Of a stretch of 64,000 nt of DNA, positions 34,870-42,946 are shown in pieces; positions within the stretch are counted from its first letter, which is position 1, and each line of letters opens with the position of its first letter. Below the pieces are notes generated by a model. The model made no database searches. It was not told the DNA's origin and saw only the letters and a program-made list of their open reading frames with translations. Location of the stretch: NCBI RefSeq assembly GCF_001975705.1, contig NZ_CP015093.1:682001-746000 (forward strand), in the 5' to 3' direction. Both the position numbers and the translations under genes were made by a program. Source of the DNA: Salipiger abyssi. GTDB lineage: Bacteria > Pseudomonadota > Alphaproteobacteria > Rhodobacterales > Rhodobacteraceae.

Positions 34870-35496
34870 TCAGGCCGAGAGCCAGGCCGGTGCGATCCCG
34901 GTGCCCTGTCCCAGCAGATAGCCGAAGGCGATGTTCAGATAGCCCAGCGGTTCGAGATAGCGGGCATTCGACAGCCCGCCGGCGTCGCGCGCCTCAAAGC
35001 CTACGTCCTCGGCCAGAGCGATGACCTTGGCCTTGGCCTCGGCATCGTCGCCGGCGACGAAGGTCTGGATCTTGCGGCCACCCAGCGTCAGGTCGCCGGC
35101 GTAATGCTCGGCAAAGACGGTGTTGAAGGCCTTGACCACCGGCGCGCCCACCAGCTTGGCGATCTCTTCGGCAGCAGAGCTGTCATGGCCCAGTTGCAGC
35201 CCCGAGAAATCCTCGGTCACCGGGTTGGAGAGGTCGACGACGATCTTGCCGGAGAAGTCGTTTGCGCCGGCGATCTGGGTGCTGGCACCGTAGGGCGTGG
35301 CGAGGATGACGATCTCGGCCTCGGCGATGGCGGTGGCGGTATCGGCTGCCTGCACCCGCACGCCCTCGGCGGCGAGTTTCGCGGCGGCCTCGGTGCCGCC
35401 CTGCTGGTCAGAGACCACAACGCCGTGGGAGGTGCGCCCGATGACCCGGCCGAGGCCCGAGCCGATGTTTCCGGTGCCGATGATTGCGATATTCAT
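34870..35496 (-). CDS. NADP-binding F420-type oxidoreductase-like protein
   Basis: 208 residues with an N-terminal Rossmann motif (IAIIGTGNIGSGLG at residues 3-16) and the NADP oxidoreductase, coenzyme-F420-dependent family pattern (VVDLSNPVTEDF, KAFNTVFAEHY). There is no sign that the organism makes F420, so it probably uses NADPH for reduction of a small carbonyl or quinone. First gene of the operon, ATG at 35496, facing the LysR gene across 153 bp. Confidence 0.85.
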   Translation of the reverse strand: MNIAIIGTGNIGSGLGRVIGRTSHGVVVSDQQGGTEAAAKLAAEGVRVQAADTATAIAEAEIVILATPYGASTQIAGANDFSGKIVVDLSNPVTEDFSGLQLGHDSSAAEEIAKLVGAPVVKAFNTVFAEHYAGDLTLGGRKIQTFVAGDDAEAKAKVIALAEDVGFEARDAGGLSNARYLEPLGYLNIAFGYLLGQGTGIAPAWLSA

Positions 35497-35649
35497 GGAT
35501 CTGGTCCTCTTCTCTGTCTCTGGCGTCGGGCCCCTTGGGTCTCGCCGGCGCTGGTGTTCGTTTCGATGAGGGGAAGATGCACCTTGCAGATGCGGAATGA
35601 AATGACGATGATATAGAATGACCTTCCACGTTTTGTTCGGAATTGAGCG
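35497..35649. promoter_or_regulatory. Divergent promoter region of the quinone operon and its LysR regulator
   Basis: 153 bp between divergent starts, with a locally AT-rich segment at about 35590-35640. The arrangement is the standard one for a LysR regulator and its target. I could not pick out one T-N11-A site with confidence. Confidence 0.5.
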
Positions 35650-36546
35650 ATGGATCTGATCGACGGGCTGCGGGCCTTTGTCGCCACCGCCGAAAGCGGC
35701 TCCTTCACCGGCGCGGCAGAGCGGCTGGGCATCTCGAACCGGCTGACCTCGAAATACGTGGCCGAGCTGGAAGAGCGGCTTGGCGTGCGGCTCTTGCAGC
35801 GCACCACGCGGCGCGTTGGCATCACCGCCTCGGGCGAGGCGCTTCTGGCGCGCGCGCCGGCGCTGCTCGACGATCTCGACGAGATGCTGGCGGAGGTGAA
35901 AGAGGATGGCAGCGGTTTCAGCGGCACGCTGCGGATCTCGGCGCCGGTCACCTTCGGCGAGATCTATGTGAAGGATCTGCTCAGCCGTTTTGCCGCGCCG
36001 CATCCGGGGCTCACCATCGACCTGCGGCTGAGCGACGCCTATGTCGATCTCGCCGCCGAGGGGATCGACCTGGCGTTCCGCATCGGCGAGGCGTCGGTCT
36101 CGTCGCTGAAGCGGCGCAAGCTGGGCGGGATCCGCAGCACGCTGGTGGCGAGCCCGGACTATCTGGCCACGCATCCCGTACCGGCGACACCCGAGGATCT
36201 GGCCGCGCATGCCTGCATCGTCGACACCAACCGCGCCGATCCGGCGCGCTGGGTGTTCCTGAAGGACGGCAGCCCCGTCTCGGTACAGGTGCCGACGCGC
36301 TTCATGGTGAACAGCGCGCAGGTGGCGCGGGATCTGGCAGAGGCCGGCGACGGCATCGCCTTCTGCCCGGTCTTCGTGCTGGGCGACAGCCTGGAGCGCG
36401 GGCGGCTGGTGCCGCTGCTCGAAGATTACGACAACCCCGCCCATCCGATCACCGCCGTCTGGCTGGAGGGGCGCACCCTGCCCCGCAAGGTGCGCGCGCT
36501 GATCGACTTTGCCGTCGCGGATATGCGCCGCAGCGGCATGGGGTGA
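35650..36546 (+). CDS. LysR-family transcriptional regulator
   Basis: 298 residues. Winged HTH at residues 1-60 (FVATAESGSFTGAAERLGIS, RLLQRTTRRVGITASGE), then a LysR substrate-binding domain from about 90. It is divergent from the reductase-DoxX-dioxygenase-GST operon and most likely activates it upon sensing a quinone or related electrophile. A small run of dispersed repeat lies after its stop. Confidence 0.92.
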   Translation: MDLIDGLRAFVATAESGSFTGAAERLGISNRLTSKYVAELEERLGVRLLQRTTRRVGITASGEALLARAPALLDDLDEMLAEVKEDGSGFSGTLRISAPVTFGEIYVKDLLSRFAAPHPGLTIDLRLSDAYVDLAAEGIDLAFRIGEASVSSLKRRKLGGIRSTLVASPDYLATHPVPATPEDLAAHACIVDTNRADPARWVFLKDGSPVSVQVPTRFMVNSAQVARDLAEAGDGIAFCPVFVLGDSLERGRLVPLLEDYDNPAHPITAVWLEGRTLPRKVRALIDFAVADMRRSGMG

Positions 36547-36561
36547 GACCCAAAGCGCAGC

Positions 36562-36585
36562 GGTGTGCAGATTGCCCACCCTACG
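36562..36585. repeat. Dispersed TGGGCAA palindrome, degenerate copy 3
   Basis: GTGTGCAGATTGCCCACC followed by CTACGG. The right half is exact and the left half is decayed. Confidence 0.55.
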
Positions 36586-36719
36586 GCGCCATGGCATTGC
36601 GGCGCGCGATCCGTTATGCACCCGACCGGACGGCGCACAAGCCTGTCCGACCGTTCCTTCCCCGTCCCGATGCGCAAGGCCCCTGCGCCCCGCATCGGCC
36701 CGTCAGCGAGGCCCCCGCA

Positions 36720-37505
36720 ATGCTGTCCTACCAGCACGGCTATCACGCCGGAAATCTCGCCGATGTGCAGAAACACGCGCTGCTGGCCTGGATGCTCGCC
36801 TACCTGACGCGCAAGGACAAACCCGTCAGCTATATCGAGACCCATGCCGGGCGCGGGCTCTACGATCTGGGCAGCGCCGAGGCGCTCAGGACCGGCGAGG
36901 CCGAACAGGGCATCGGCGCGCTGGCGGGCGCCCTGCCCGCCGGGCACCCCTATGCCGAGGCGCTGGCCGAAATCCGCGCCGCGCACGGACCCGCCGCCTA
37001 TCCCGGCTCGCCGCTCATCGCTGCCACGCTGCTGCGGCCTGAGGACAGGCTGCACCTCGCCGAGCTGCATCCGCAGGAACACACGGCGCTGAAAGCGGCA
37101 GTGAAAGCGCCCAATATCGCCATCCACCGGCAGGACGGGTTCGAACTGGCGCAAAGCCTCTGCCCGCCGGAGCCGCGCCGGGGCCTGCTGCTGGTCGATC
37201 CCTCCTATGAGGTAAAGCAGGATTACGACCGCATCCCGAAATTCCTCGGCAGCATCGCGCGGAAATGGAATGTCGGCGTGCTGGCGCTCTGGTATCCGAT
37301 CCTGACCTCGGGGCTGCATACGCCGATGCTGCGGGCGCTGGAGCGCGACCACCCCGAAGCGCTGAAACACGAGATTCGCTTTCCGCCGATCCGCGACGGG
37401 CACCGCATGATCGGCTCGGGCTTTTTCGTGATCAACCCGCCCTGGGGGCTGGCGGAGGAGGCAAAACGGCTCGATTCCCTCTTCGCCAACGTCGGAAAGC
37501 GCTGA
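36720..37505 (+). CDS. rlmJ: 23S rRNA (adenine2030-N6)-methyltransferase
   Basis: 261 residues. The start MLSYQHGYHAGNLADVQKH and THAGRGLYDL match E. coli RlmJ closely. The catalytic (D/N)PP(Y) motif is DPSY at 160-163. It methylates A2030 of 23S rRNA. The ATG at 36720 follows GCGAGGC; the open frame further upstream is not coding. Monocistronic. Confidence 0.94.
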   Translation: MLSYQHGYHAGNLADVQKHALLAWMLAYLTRKDKPVSYIETHAGRGLYDLGSAEALRTGEAEQGIGALAGALPAGHPYAEALAEIRAAHGPAAYPGSPLIAATLLRPEDRLHLAELHPQEHTALKAAVKAPNIAIHRQDGFELAQSLCPPEPRRGLLLVDPSYEVKQDYDRIPKFLGSIARKWNVGVLALWYPILTSGLHTPMLRALERDHPEALKHEIRFPPIRDGHRMIGSGFFVINPPWGLAEEAKRLDSLFANVGKR

Positions 37506-37706
37506 GCAGCCGCGTCAAAGCCGGGCCTCCGGGCAAAGACGGGTCGCGGATCGGCATGGGCGCGCCATGCGACCCCGGCGGGATTGCTCTTGGCGGCATC
37601 CTGCATCAGACTGACCCTACGACAGTCCGGACAGTCTAGAAAGGACCGCGATGCATCGACCGCCCTCCGCGCTGTGCCGCGCAGCGCCGCGACAGGATTG
37701 CCTGGC

Positions 37707-38132
37707 TTGGGCCGCAATCTGAGATTCTGGCTCGCCGCGCCGGACGCGGCGCCTTTCGATCCGGGCGACGCGCCGGTGGCGCTCGGGGCGCTGCTGGTGC
37801 GGCTGTCGCGGTCCGATCTGACCTGCGCGCTGGCGGCGCCGCCGGTGATCGACGCGATCCTCGCCCGGCGCTACGACCTGACCGCGCAGGAGGCCGCCGA
37901 GATGCGCGAGACCTGCGAACGTATCGAGCGTGCCGCACCGGACACCAGCCGCTTTGCCGCGATCCTGCACGCGGCGGTCGATTACCACGAGCGGCACGCC
38001 CTCGCCCTCAGCCTCTGGGAAGAAATATGTCGCGAGGCGCCCCTGACGGACGAAGCACGCCTGACGCTGCTGGCCCAGTCGGTTCTGGGCGTGCATCCCG
38101 CCGACCTCATCCCGCCCCGGCGCGCCGGCTGA
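37707..38132 (+). CDS. TerB-like protein 1 of three, divergent copy
   Basis: 141 residues. Aligned with its two downstream paralogues, the N-terminus LGRNLRFWLAAP fits a TTG start at 37707, with GACAGGA 9 bp upstream. The all-helical TerB layout is kept (ALGALLVRLSRSD, VDYHERHALALSLWEE). The acidic metal-site positions seen in the others (ADxxxDxxE; LADG) are lost: here SDLTCALAAP and REAPLTDE. It may have lost metal binding. TerB-domain proteins are linked to tellurite and membrane stress; no role is known for these. Confidence 0.7.
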   Translation: MGRNLRFWLAAPDAAPFDPGDAPVALGALLVRLSRSDLTCALAAPPVIDAILARRYDLTAQEAAEMRETCERIERAAPDTSRFAAILHAAVDYHERHALALSLWEEICREAPLTDEARLTLLAQSVLGVHPADLIPPRRAG

Positions 38133-38190
38133 GCGCACCGCAGCCCTATCCCCCAAAACAGTTTCCCGACCGGCGAAAGGAACCCCGGCC

Positions 38191-38634
38191 ATGTTCGAGC
38201 GTCTGAAAGCATTCTTCCACAAGAGCGCCCCCGCCCCGCGCCCGCTGCCCGAGATGGACGCCGCGCATGCCATGGGCGCGCTGCTCGTCAAGGTAGCGAT
38301 GGCCGACAACGCCTATCTCTTCGAGGAGGTCGAGCAGATCGACCGCATCCTCGCCGAGGGCTTCGGGCTGAAACCGCTCGCCGCCGCCAAGATGCGCGCG
38401 GAATGCGAGCGGCTGGCCTTCGAGAGCCCCGGCATCGAGGACATGGCCGAACGCATCCGCGAGGGCGTGGATTATGCCCACCGCCGCGCCGCCGCAGAGG
38501 CGCTGTGGAAGGTCGCCCGTGCCGACGGCGTCGGTGACGAGGTGGAAACCGCGCTGGTGACGCTGATCGAGGAGCGGCTGGGGCTCGACCGCGCGGATTC
38601 CGAGGCCGCCCAGGCCGCCGCCGCGATCCCCTGA
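38191..38634 (+). CDS. TerB-like protein 2 of three
   Basis: 147 residues, TerB/DjlA-N fold: AHAMGALLVKVAMADNAY, DRILAEGFGL, VDYAHRRAAAEALWKVARADGVGDEVE. The two acidic helix-start motifs (MADN-x-YLFEEVE and RADGVGDEVE) are present. The ATG at 38191 follows CGAAAGGA. It lies 58 bp after copy 1 and 61 bp before copy 3. Confidence 0.82.
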   Translation: MFERLKAFFHKSAPAPRPLPEMDAAHAMGALLVKVAMADNAYLFEEVEQIDRILAEGFGLKPLAAAKMRAECERLAFESPGIEDMAERIREGVDYAHRRAAAEALWKVARADGVGDEVETALVTLIEERLGLDRADSEAAQAAAAIP

Positions 38635-38695
38635 ACGCTCACGGCTGCGCGACGGGCGCTTTCCCCGCGCGCATCGCGGCGCTATATGAGCTCTC

Positions 38696-39139
38696 ATGTT
38701 CGCAGATTTCCTCCAGCGGCTGGTGCAGCCGAACCCCGACCGTCTTCCCGATGCCGATGCACGGCTGGCGCTGACCGCGCTGCTGGTGCGGGTGGCGCGG
38801 GCCGACGAAACCTATGACGACAGCGAGCGTGCGCGCATCGACAAGATCGCCGCGGCGCGCTACGGGCTGTCGCCTTTCGAGGCCGCCAAGCTGCGCGGCG
38901 AGGCCGAGGCGCTGGAGGCCGAGGCGCCCGACACCGTGCGCTTTACCCGCGCCATCAAGGATGCGGTGGATTACGAGCACCGCATCGGCGTGATCGAGGC
39001 GCTCTGGCAGGTGGTGCTGGCCGACGGGGTGCGCGAGGCCGAGGAGGACGCGCTGCTGCGGCTGGTCTCGAACCTGCTCGGCATCAACGACCGCGATTCG
39101 GCGCTGGCCCGCCAGCGGGTCGAAGGCAAGGCCGGTTGA
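38696..39139 (+). CDS. TerB-like protein 3 of three
   Basis: 147 residues: LALTALLVRVARADETYDDSE, then VDYEHRIGVIEALWQVVLADG and REAEEDALLRLVSNLLG. It keeps the acidic pair ADETYDDSE / LADGVREAEE typical of TerB. Same size as copy 2. A TATATGAG element just before it could be its own -10 box. Confidence 0.82.
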   Translation: MFADFLQRLVQPNPDRLPDADARLALTALLVRVARADETYDDSERARIDKIAAARYGLSPFEAAKLRGEAEALEAEAPDTVRFTRAIKDAVDYEHRIGVIEALWQVVLADGVREAEEDALLRLVSNLLGINDRDSALARQRVEGKAG

Positions 39140-39467
39140 AGGGCCGCGCGGGCGATGAGGTAAACCGGCCCGGCTCCCTCCCGCCCCGGACTTGATCCGG
39201 GGCCTCCCGGCCAACGCGGCGGCGCCCGATCTCCCCCTCGTATCTGACAAAACGCGAGATCCATAGAACGGGCTCGCACCCCACGCGCCCGTTGTCCCGC
39301 GGGGCACGCGCCACAAAGCCCTTCTCTCCCCGCTTGTGCCGCCTTTTTCCCGTGCAAATGCCGCATGACGCGGCGCAACCCACGCCCGTGACGGCGATTT
39401 GCGCATTGCCAAGCCCGCGCCTTTCCGCCCATCCTCGGCAGGTCTGTCACCCGTACCGAGGTCGCGC
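39140..39467. other. Gene-free interval with GCCCCGGA palindrome
   Basis: 328 bp between the TerB set and the ABC transporter. It contains the perfect-stem repeat GCCCCGGA-CTTGA-TCCGGGGC at 39183-39203, also found at 41955-41975. The rest, up to 39460, shows no convincing gene; it must carry the promoter of the transporter operon. Confidence 0.6.
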
Positions 39468-40244
39468 TTGCCCGATCCCACACCCGTCATCGAGATCCGC
39501 AATCTCCACAAGGCCTATGGCTCGCTGGAGGTTCTGAAAGGCGTGCATGTCACCGCCCATCGCGGCGATGTGGTCTCGCTCATCGGCTCCTCGGGCTCCG
39601 GCAAATCCACCCTGCTGCGCTGCTGCAACCTGCTCGAAGACAGCCAGCAGGGCGAGATCCTCTTCAAAGGCGAGCCGGTTCAGTGGAGAGGCGAGAACCA
39701 CGCCCGCCGCCCCGCCGATCCGAAACAGGTGCTGCGCATCCGCACCAACCTCTCGATGGTGTTCCAGCAGTTCAATCTCTGGGCTCATATGACCATCCTC
39801 CAGAACGTCATGGAGGCGCCGCTCACCGTTCTGGGCCGCGACCGCGCCACGGTCGAGGCGGCGGCGCGCGGCTATCTCGACAAGGTCGGCATCGGCGACA
39901 AATGCGACGCCTTCCCGGCGCAGCTTTCCGGCGGCCAGCAGCAGCGCGCGGCAATCGCGCGCGGGCTCTGCATGGAGCCCGAGGCGCTGCTCTTCGACGA
40001 GCCGACCTCGGCACTCGACCCGGAGCTGGAGCAGGAGGTAGTCAAGGTGATCAAGGATCTCGCCGCCGAAGGCCGCACCATGATCATCGTCACCCATGAC
40101 ATGAAAATGGCCCATGATGTCAGCGACCACGTGGTGTTCCTGCATCAGGGGCTGATCGAGGAAGAGGGCCCGCCGGAAACGCTGTTCGGCGCGCCGAAAT
40201 CGGAACGCCTGCAAGGGTTCCTGAAATCCACGACCCACGCATAA
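39468..40244 (+). CDS. Polar amino-acid ABC transporter ATP-binding protein
   Basis: 258 residues of the HisP/GlnQ/OccP group. Walker A GSSGSGKST, Q loop MVFQQFNLWAHMT, signature LSGGQQQRAAIARGL, Walker B EALLFDEPTSALD and H loop THDMKMA. The TTG start at 39468 (MPDPTPVIEIRNLHKAYG) has GAGG 7 bp upstream and gives the normal N-terminus; ATG at 39399 would add unrelated residues. First of four transporter genes (ATPase, binding protein, two permeases). Confidence 0.92.
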   Translation: MPDPTPVIEIRNLHKAYGSLEVLKGVHVTAHRGDVVSLIGSSGSGKSTLLRCCNLLEDSQQGEILFKGEPVQWRGENHARRPADPKQVLRIRTNLSMVFQQFNLWAHMTILQNVMEAPLTVLGRDRATVEAAARGYLDKVGIGDKCDAFPAQLSGGQQQRAAIARGLCMEPEALLFDEPTSALDPELEQEVVKVIKDLAAEGRTMIIVTHDMKMAHDVSDHVVFLHQGLIEEEGPPETLFGAPKSERLQGFLKSTTHA

Positions 40245-40279
40245 AGCGGGGCAAAAAGACCAACCAAGGGAGCAATCAC

Positions 40280-41005
40280 ATGAAACAGATCCTTCTCGGC
40301 ACCGCCGTCCTGGCCTTCAGCGCCGGCATGGCGCTCGCGCAGGATGTCGTCCGCATGGGCACCGAGGGCGCCTACCCTCCGTATAACTTCATCAACGATG
40401 CCGGCGAGGTCGACGGGTTCGAGCGCGATCTCGGCGACGAGCTTTGCGCCCGCGCCGAGCTGACCTGCGAATGGGTCACCAACGAGTGGGATTCGATCAT
40501 CCCCAACCTGGTCTCGGGGAACTACGACACGATCATCGCCGGCATGTCGATCAACGACGAGCGCGAGGAGGTGATCGACTTCACCCAGGATTACATCCCG
40601 CCCGCCACCTCCTCCTATGTGGCGCTGAGCGAGGACGCGCCGCTCGACGGCGTCGTCGCCGCGCAGACCTCGACCCTGCAATCGGGCTATATCTCGGAAT
40701 CCGGTGCCACCCTGCTGGAATTCGCCACCGCCGACGAGATCGTCGCGGCGCTGCGCAACGGCGAGGCCGACGCGGTGTTCTTCGACACCGATTACCTGAC
40801 GCCGATCGTCGAGGAATCCGCCGGCGAGCTGATCTTCGTGGGCGAGCCGGTGGTGCTGGGCCGCGGCACCGGCATGGGCATCCGCGAGAGCGATACCGAG
40901 CTCAAGGATACGTTCGACGCCGCGATCACCTCGATGAAGGAAGACGGCTCGCTGAACGAGTTGCTGGTCAAGTGGTTCGGCGAAGGCACCGACATCTACG
41001 AATGA
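40280..41005 (+). CDS. Polar amino-acid/opine ABC transporter binding protein
   Basis: 241 residues, signal peptide (ILLGTAVLAFSAGMALAQ), then the SBP_bac_3 fold (VVRMGTEGAYPPYNFINDAG, GFERDLGDELC, WDSIIPNLVSGNYDTIIAGM). Related to histidine/lysine/arginine and opine binding proteins. Together with the gamma-glutamyl pathway genes downstream it could bind a basic amino acid, putrescine derivative or opine. 35 bp after the ATPase gene. Confidence 0.92.
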   Translation: MKQILLGTAVLAFSAGMALAQDVVRMGTEGAYPPYNFINDAGEVDGFERDLGDELCARAELTCEWVTNEWDSIIPNLVSGNYDTIIAGMSINDEREEVIDFTQDYIPPATSSYVALSEDAPLDGVVAAQTSTLQSGYISESGATLLEFATADEIVAALRNGEADAVFFDTDYLTPIVEESAGELIFVGEPVVLGRGTGMGIRESDTELKDTFDAAITSMKEDGSLNELLVKWFGEGTDIYE

Positions 41006-41055
41006 TGTGAGACAGCGGCGGCGGGCGCCCTGCCCCGCCGCCGCGGATCGCGCGC

Positions 41056-41937
41056 ATGTTCTCCTTCTGCACCGACCCTTCGGTCCTTTCGACCCCGGCC
41101 TGGTTTGCCTGCTATTTCACCACGGGCAAGCTGATGCTGTTCTATGGCTCCTTCGGGACGGTGCTGCTGCTGCTGGCGATCACCGCACCGGTGGCGCTGG
41201 CCTTCGGCTTTGCCGGCGCCTCGGCGGCGCGGGCGCGGTTTGCACCGCTGCGCTGGCTCGGCAAGATCTATATCGCCATGGTGCGCGGCGTGCCGGACAT
41301 CGTCTTCTTCCTGTTCTTCGTGATCGCGCTGGATCAGGGGCTGGAATATCTGCGGCACAAGATCAAATGCCCCGACTGGGATCAGCCGATCCGGCAGGGC
41401 TCGGATTTCATCGTCTGCCAGGCGGCCAAGCTGCCGCTGTCCACCGCGCCGCAGATCTGGCACGAGATCTACGGCTTCTCTCTGGCGGTGCTGACCTTTG
41501 CCATCGTCTTCGGCGCCTTTGCGGCGAATGTGCTTTTCGGCGCCATGCGCGCGGTGCCGCACGCGCAACTCGAGACGGCGGAGGCTTATGGCATGACCCA
41601 TCGCCAGACCTTCTGGCGCATCCTCATCCCGCAGATGTGGGTCTATGCGCTGCCCGGCCTGTCGAACCTGTGGATGGTGCTGATCAAGGCGACGCCGCTG
41701 CTCTTCCTGCTGGGGGTCGAGGACATCGTCTACTGGGCGCGCGACCTGGGCGGCGCCAAGACCGCGCGCTTCAGCGATTACCCGCATGCGGACTGGCGGG
41801 TGTGGTATTTCCTCGGGCTGCTGATCTTCTACCTCGCCTTCACCCGGCTGTCCGAGATCGCGCTCGCCCGCCTCATGAAGAAACTCACCCACGGTCAGGC
41901 GACCATGGGCGGCGAAGCCCAGAGGAAAGCGGCATGA
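41056..41937 (+). CDS. Polar amino-acid ABC transporter permease 1 (HisM/Q type)
   Basis: 293 residues. The HEAT-like permease loop EAYGMTHRQTFWRILIPQMW is the EAA motif that meets the ATPase. Between helices 2 and 3 there is a longer-than-usual loop of about 60 residues (from LRHKIKCPDWDQPI to PLSTAPQIW) with two cysteines. It forms a heterodimer with the product at 42026. Confidence 0.9.
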   Translation: MFSFCTDPSVLSTPAWFACYFTTGKLMLFYGSFGTVLLLLAITAPVALAFGFAGASAARARFAPLRWLGKIYIAMVRGVPDIVFFLFFVIALDQGLEYLRHKIKCPDWDQPIRQGSDFIVCQAAKLPLSTAPQIWHEIYGFSLAVLTFAIVFGAFAANVLFGAMRAVPHAQLETAEAYGMTHRQTFWRILIPQMWVYALPGLSNLWMVLIKATPLLFLLGVEDIVYWARDLGGAKTARFSDYPHADWRVWYFLGLLIFYLAFTRLSEIALARLMKKLTHGQATMGGEAQRKAA

Positions 41938-41954
41938 TCCGGCCCCATCCCCCC

Positions 41955-41975
41955 GCCCCGGACCTGATCCGGGGC
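41955..41975. repeat. GCCCCGGA palindrome, copy 2
   Basis: GCCCCGGA-CCTGA-TCCGGGGC between the two permease genes. The same unit is at 39183-39203. It is a small dispersed palindrome. Confidence 0.7.
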
Positions 41976-42025
41976 CTCAGCGGCGGCCAGGAGGCCCAGG
42001 GTCGAGCCCGGGTCGGGAGGCGCGC

Positions 42026-42832
42026 ATGAGCTGCTGGGACGTGGTGGCCGATTACGGGCTGCGCTCGCTGGGCATCGGCGAGCGGCTGCTGCCGCGCGAC
42101 GATTTCACCGTCTGCAAACAGGTGGTGCTGATCGGCTCTGGGATGATCTGGAACGTCTATTTCGGCGTGCTGGCGCTGGTCTCGGGCTTCTTCCTCGCCA
42201 CGGCGGTGGCGGTGGGCAAGGCCTCTAAGATATTCTGGCTGCGCAAGCTCAGCGAATGGTTTATCTTCGTGTTCCGGGGCTCGCCGCTCTTTATCCAGTT
42301 CTTCTTTGCCTATTTCCTGTTTCTCAGCCTGAAATCGCTCTCGCCGATCTTCGATCCGTTCTCCTCGGCCTGGCTGGGGGCGCTGGTGGTGCTGTTCCTC
42401 AACACCGCCGCCTATTCCGGCGAGATCTTCTACGGCGCGCTGCTCTCGGTGCCCAAGGGCGATATCGAGGCCGCCGATGCCTATGGTTTTTCCGGCTGGC
42501 CGCGCTTTCGCAAGATCGTCTGGCCGACCATGCTGCGGCTGGCCTGGCCCGCCTATACCAACGAGGCGATCTTTCTGTTCCACGCCACGACGCTGGTGTT
42601 CTTCTCGGGCTTTCCCGCCTGGCAACAGCGCGGCGACGCGCTCTATTACGCCAATTACTTCGCCGACAAGACCTTTAACCCCTTCGTCGCCTACCCGATC
42701 CTCGCGGGCTATTTCATCGTGCTGACGCTGCTGGTCATCGCGCTCTTCGGCGCCATCAACCGCCGCCTCAACCGGCACCTGCCGCAGGCGCGGCAATCGC
42801 GGGTGCGCTACCGCCCCAACCTGATGCGCTGA
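42026..42832 (+). CDS. Polar amino-acid ABC transporter permease 2 (HisM/Q type)
   Basis: 268 residues with the EAA loop ADAYGFSGWPRFRKIVWPTML. The helices FVFRGSPLFIQFFFAYFLFL and the nearby G-S-P signature are typical of the family. The ATG at 42026 follows GGGAGG. Last gene of the ABC operon. Confidence 0.9.
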   Translation: MSCWDVVADYGLRSLGIGERLLPRDDFTVCKQVVLIGSGMIWNVYFGVLALVSGFFLATAVAVGKASKIFWLRKLSEWFIFVFRGSPLFIQFFFAYFLFLSLKSLSPIFDPFSSAWLGALVVLFLNTAAYSGEIFYGALLSVPKGDIEAADAYGFSGWPRFRKIVWPTMLRLAWPAYTNEAIFLFHATTLVFFSGFPAWQQRGDALYYANYFADKTFNPFVAYPILAGYFIVLTLLVIALFGAINRRLNRHLPQARQSRVRYRPNLMR

Positions 42833-42840
42833 GCCCGCCC

Positions 42841-42863
42841 TTTCATCTTTCCGTCAAATACTC
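42841..42863. repeat. TTTCATCTTTCC-AAATACTC intergenic repeat, copy 3
   Basis: TTTCATCTTTCCGTCAAATACTC (in two parts TTTCATCTTTCC and GTCAAATACTC) right after permease 2. Reverse orientation to the copies at 21090 and 46506. Confidence 0.6.
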
Positions 42864-42915
42864 CCCCGCCGGAGGCGTCCTGCCGCTTGCCAGCCGCGCG
42901 TGGCACCGTTACGCT

Positions 42916-42933
42916 GGAATTTGATCAAATTCC
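42916..42933. promoter_or_regulatory. Perfect 18 bp palindrome upstream of the glutamine-synthetase homologue
   Basis: GGAATTTGATCAAATTCC is an exact palindrome, ending 13 bp before the ATG at 42947. Its place suits an operator for a dimeric repressor; no regulator gene lies in the cluster. Confidence 0.55.
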
Positions 42934-42946
42934 CAACTGGTGACCC

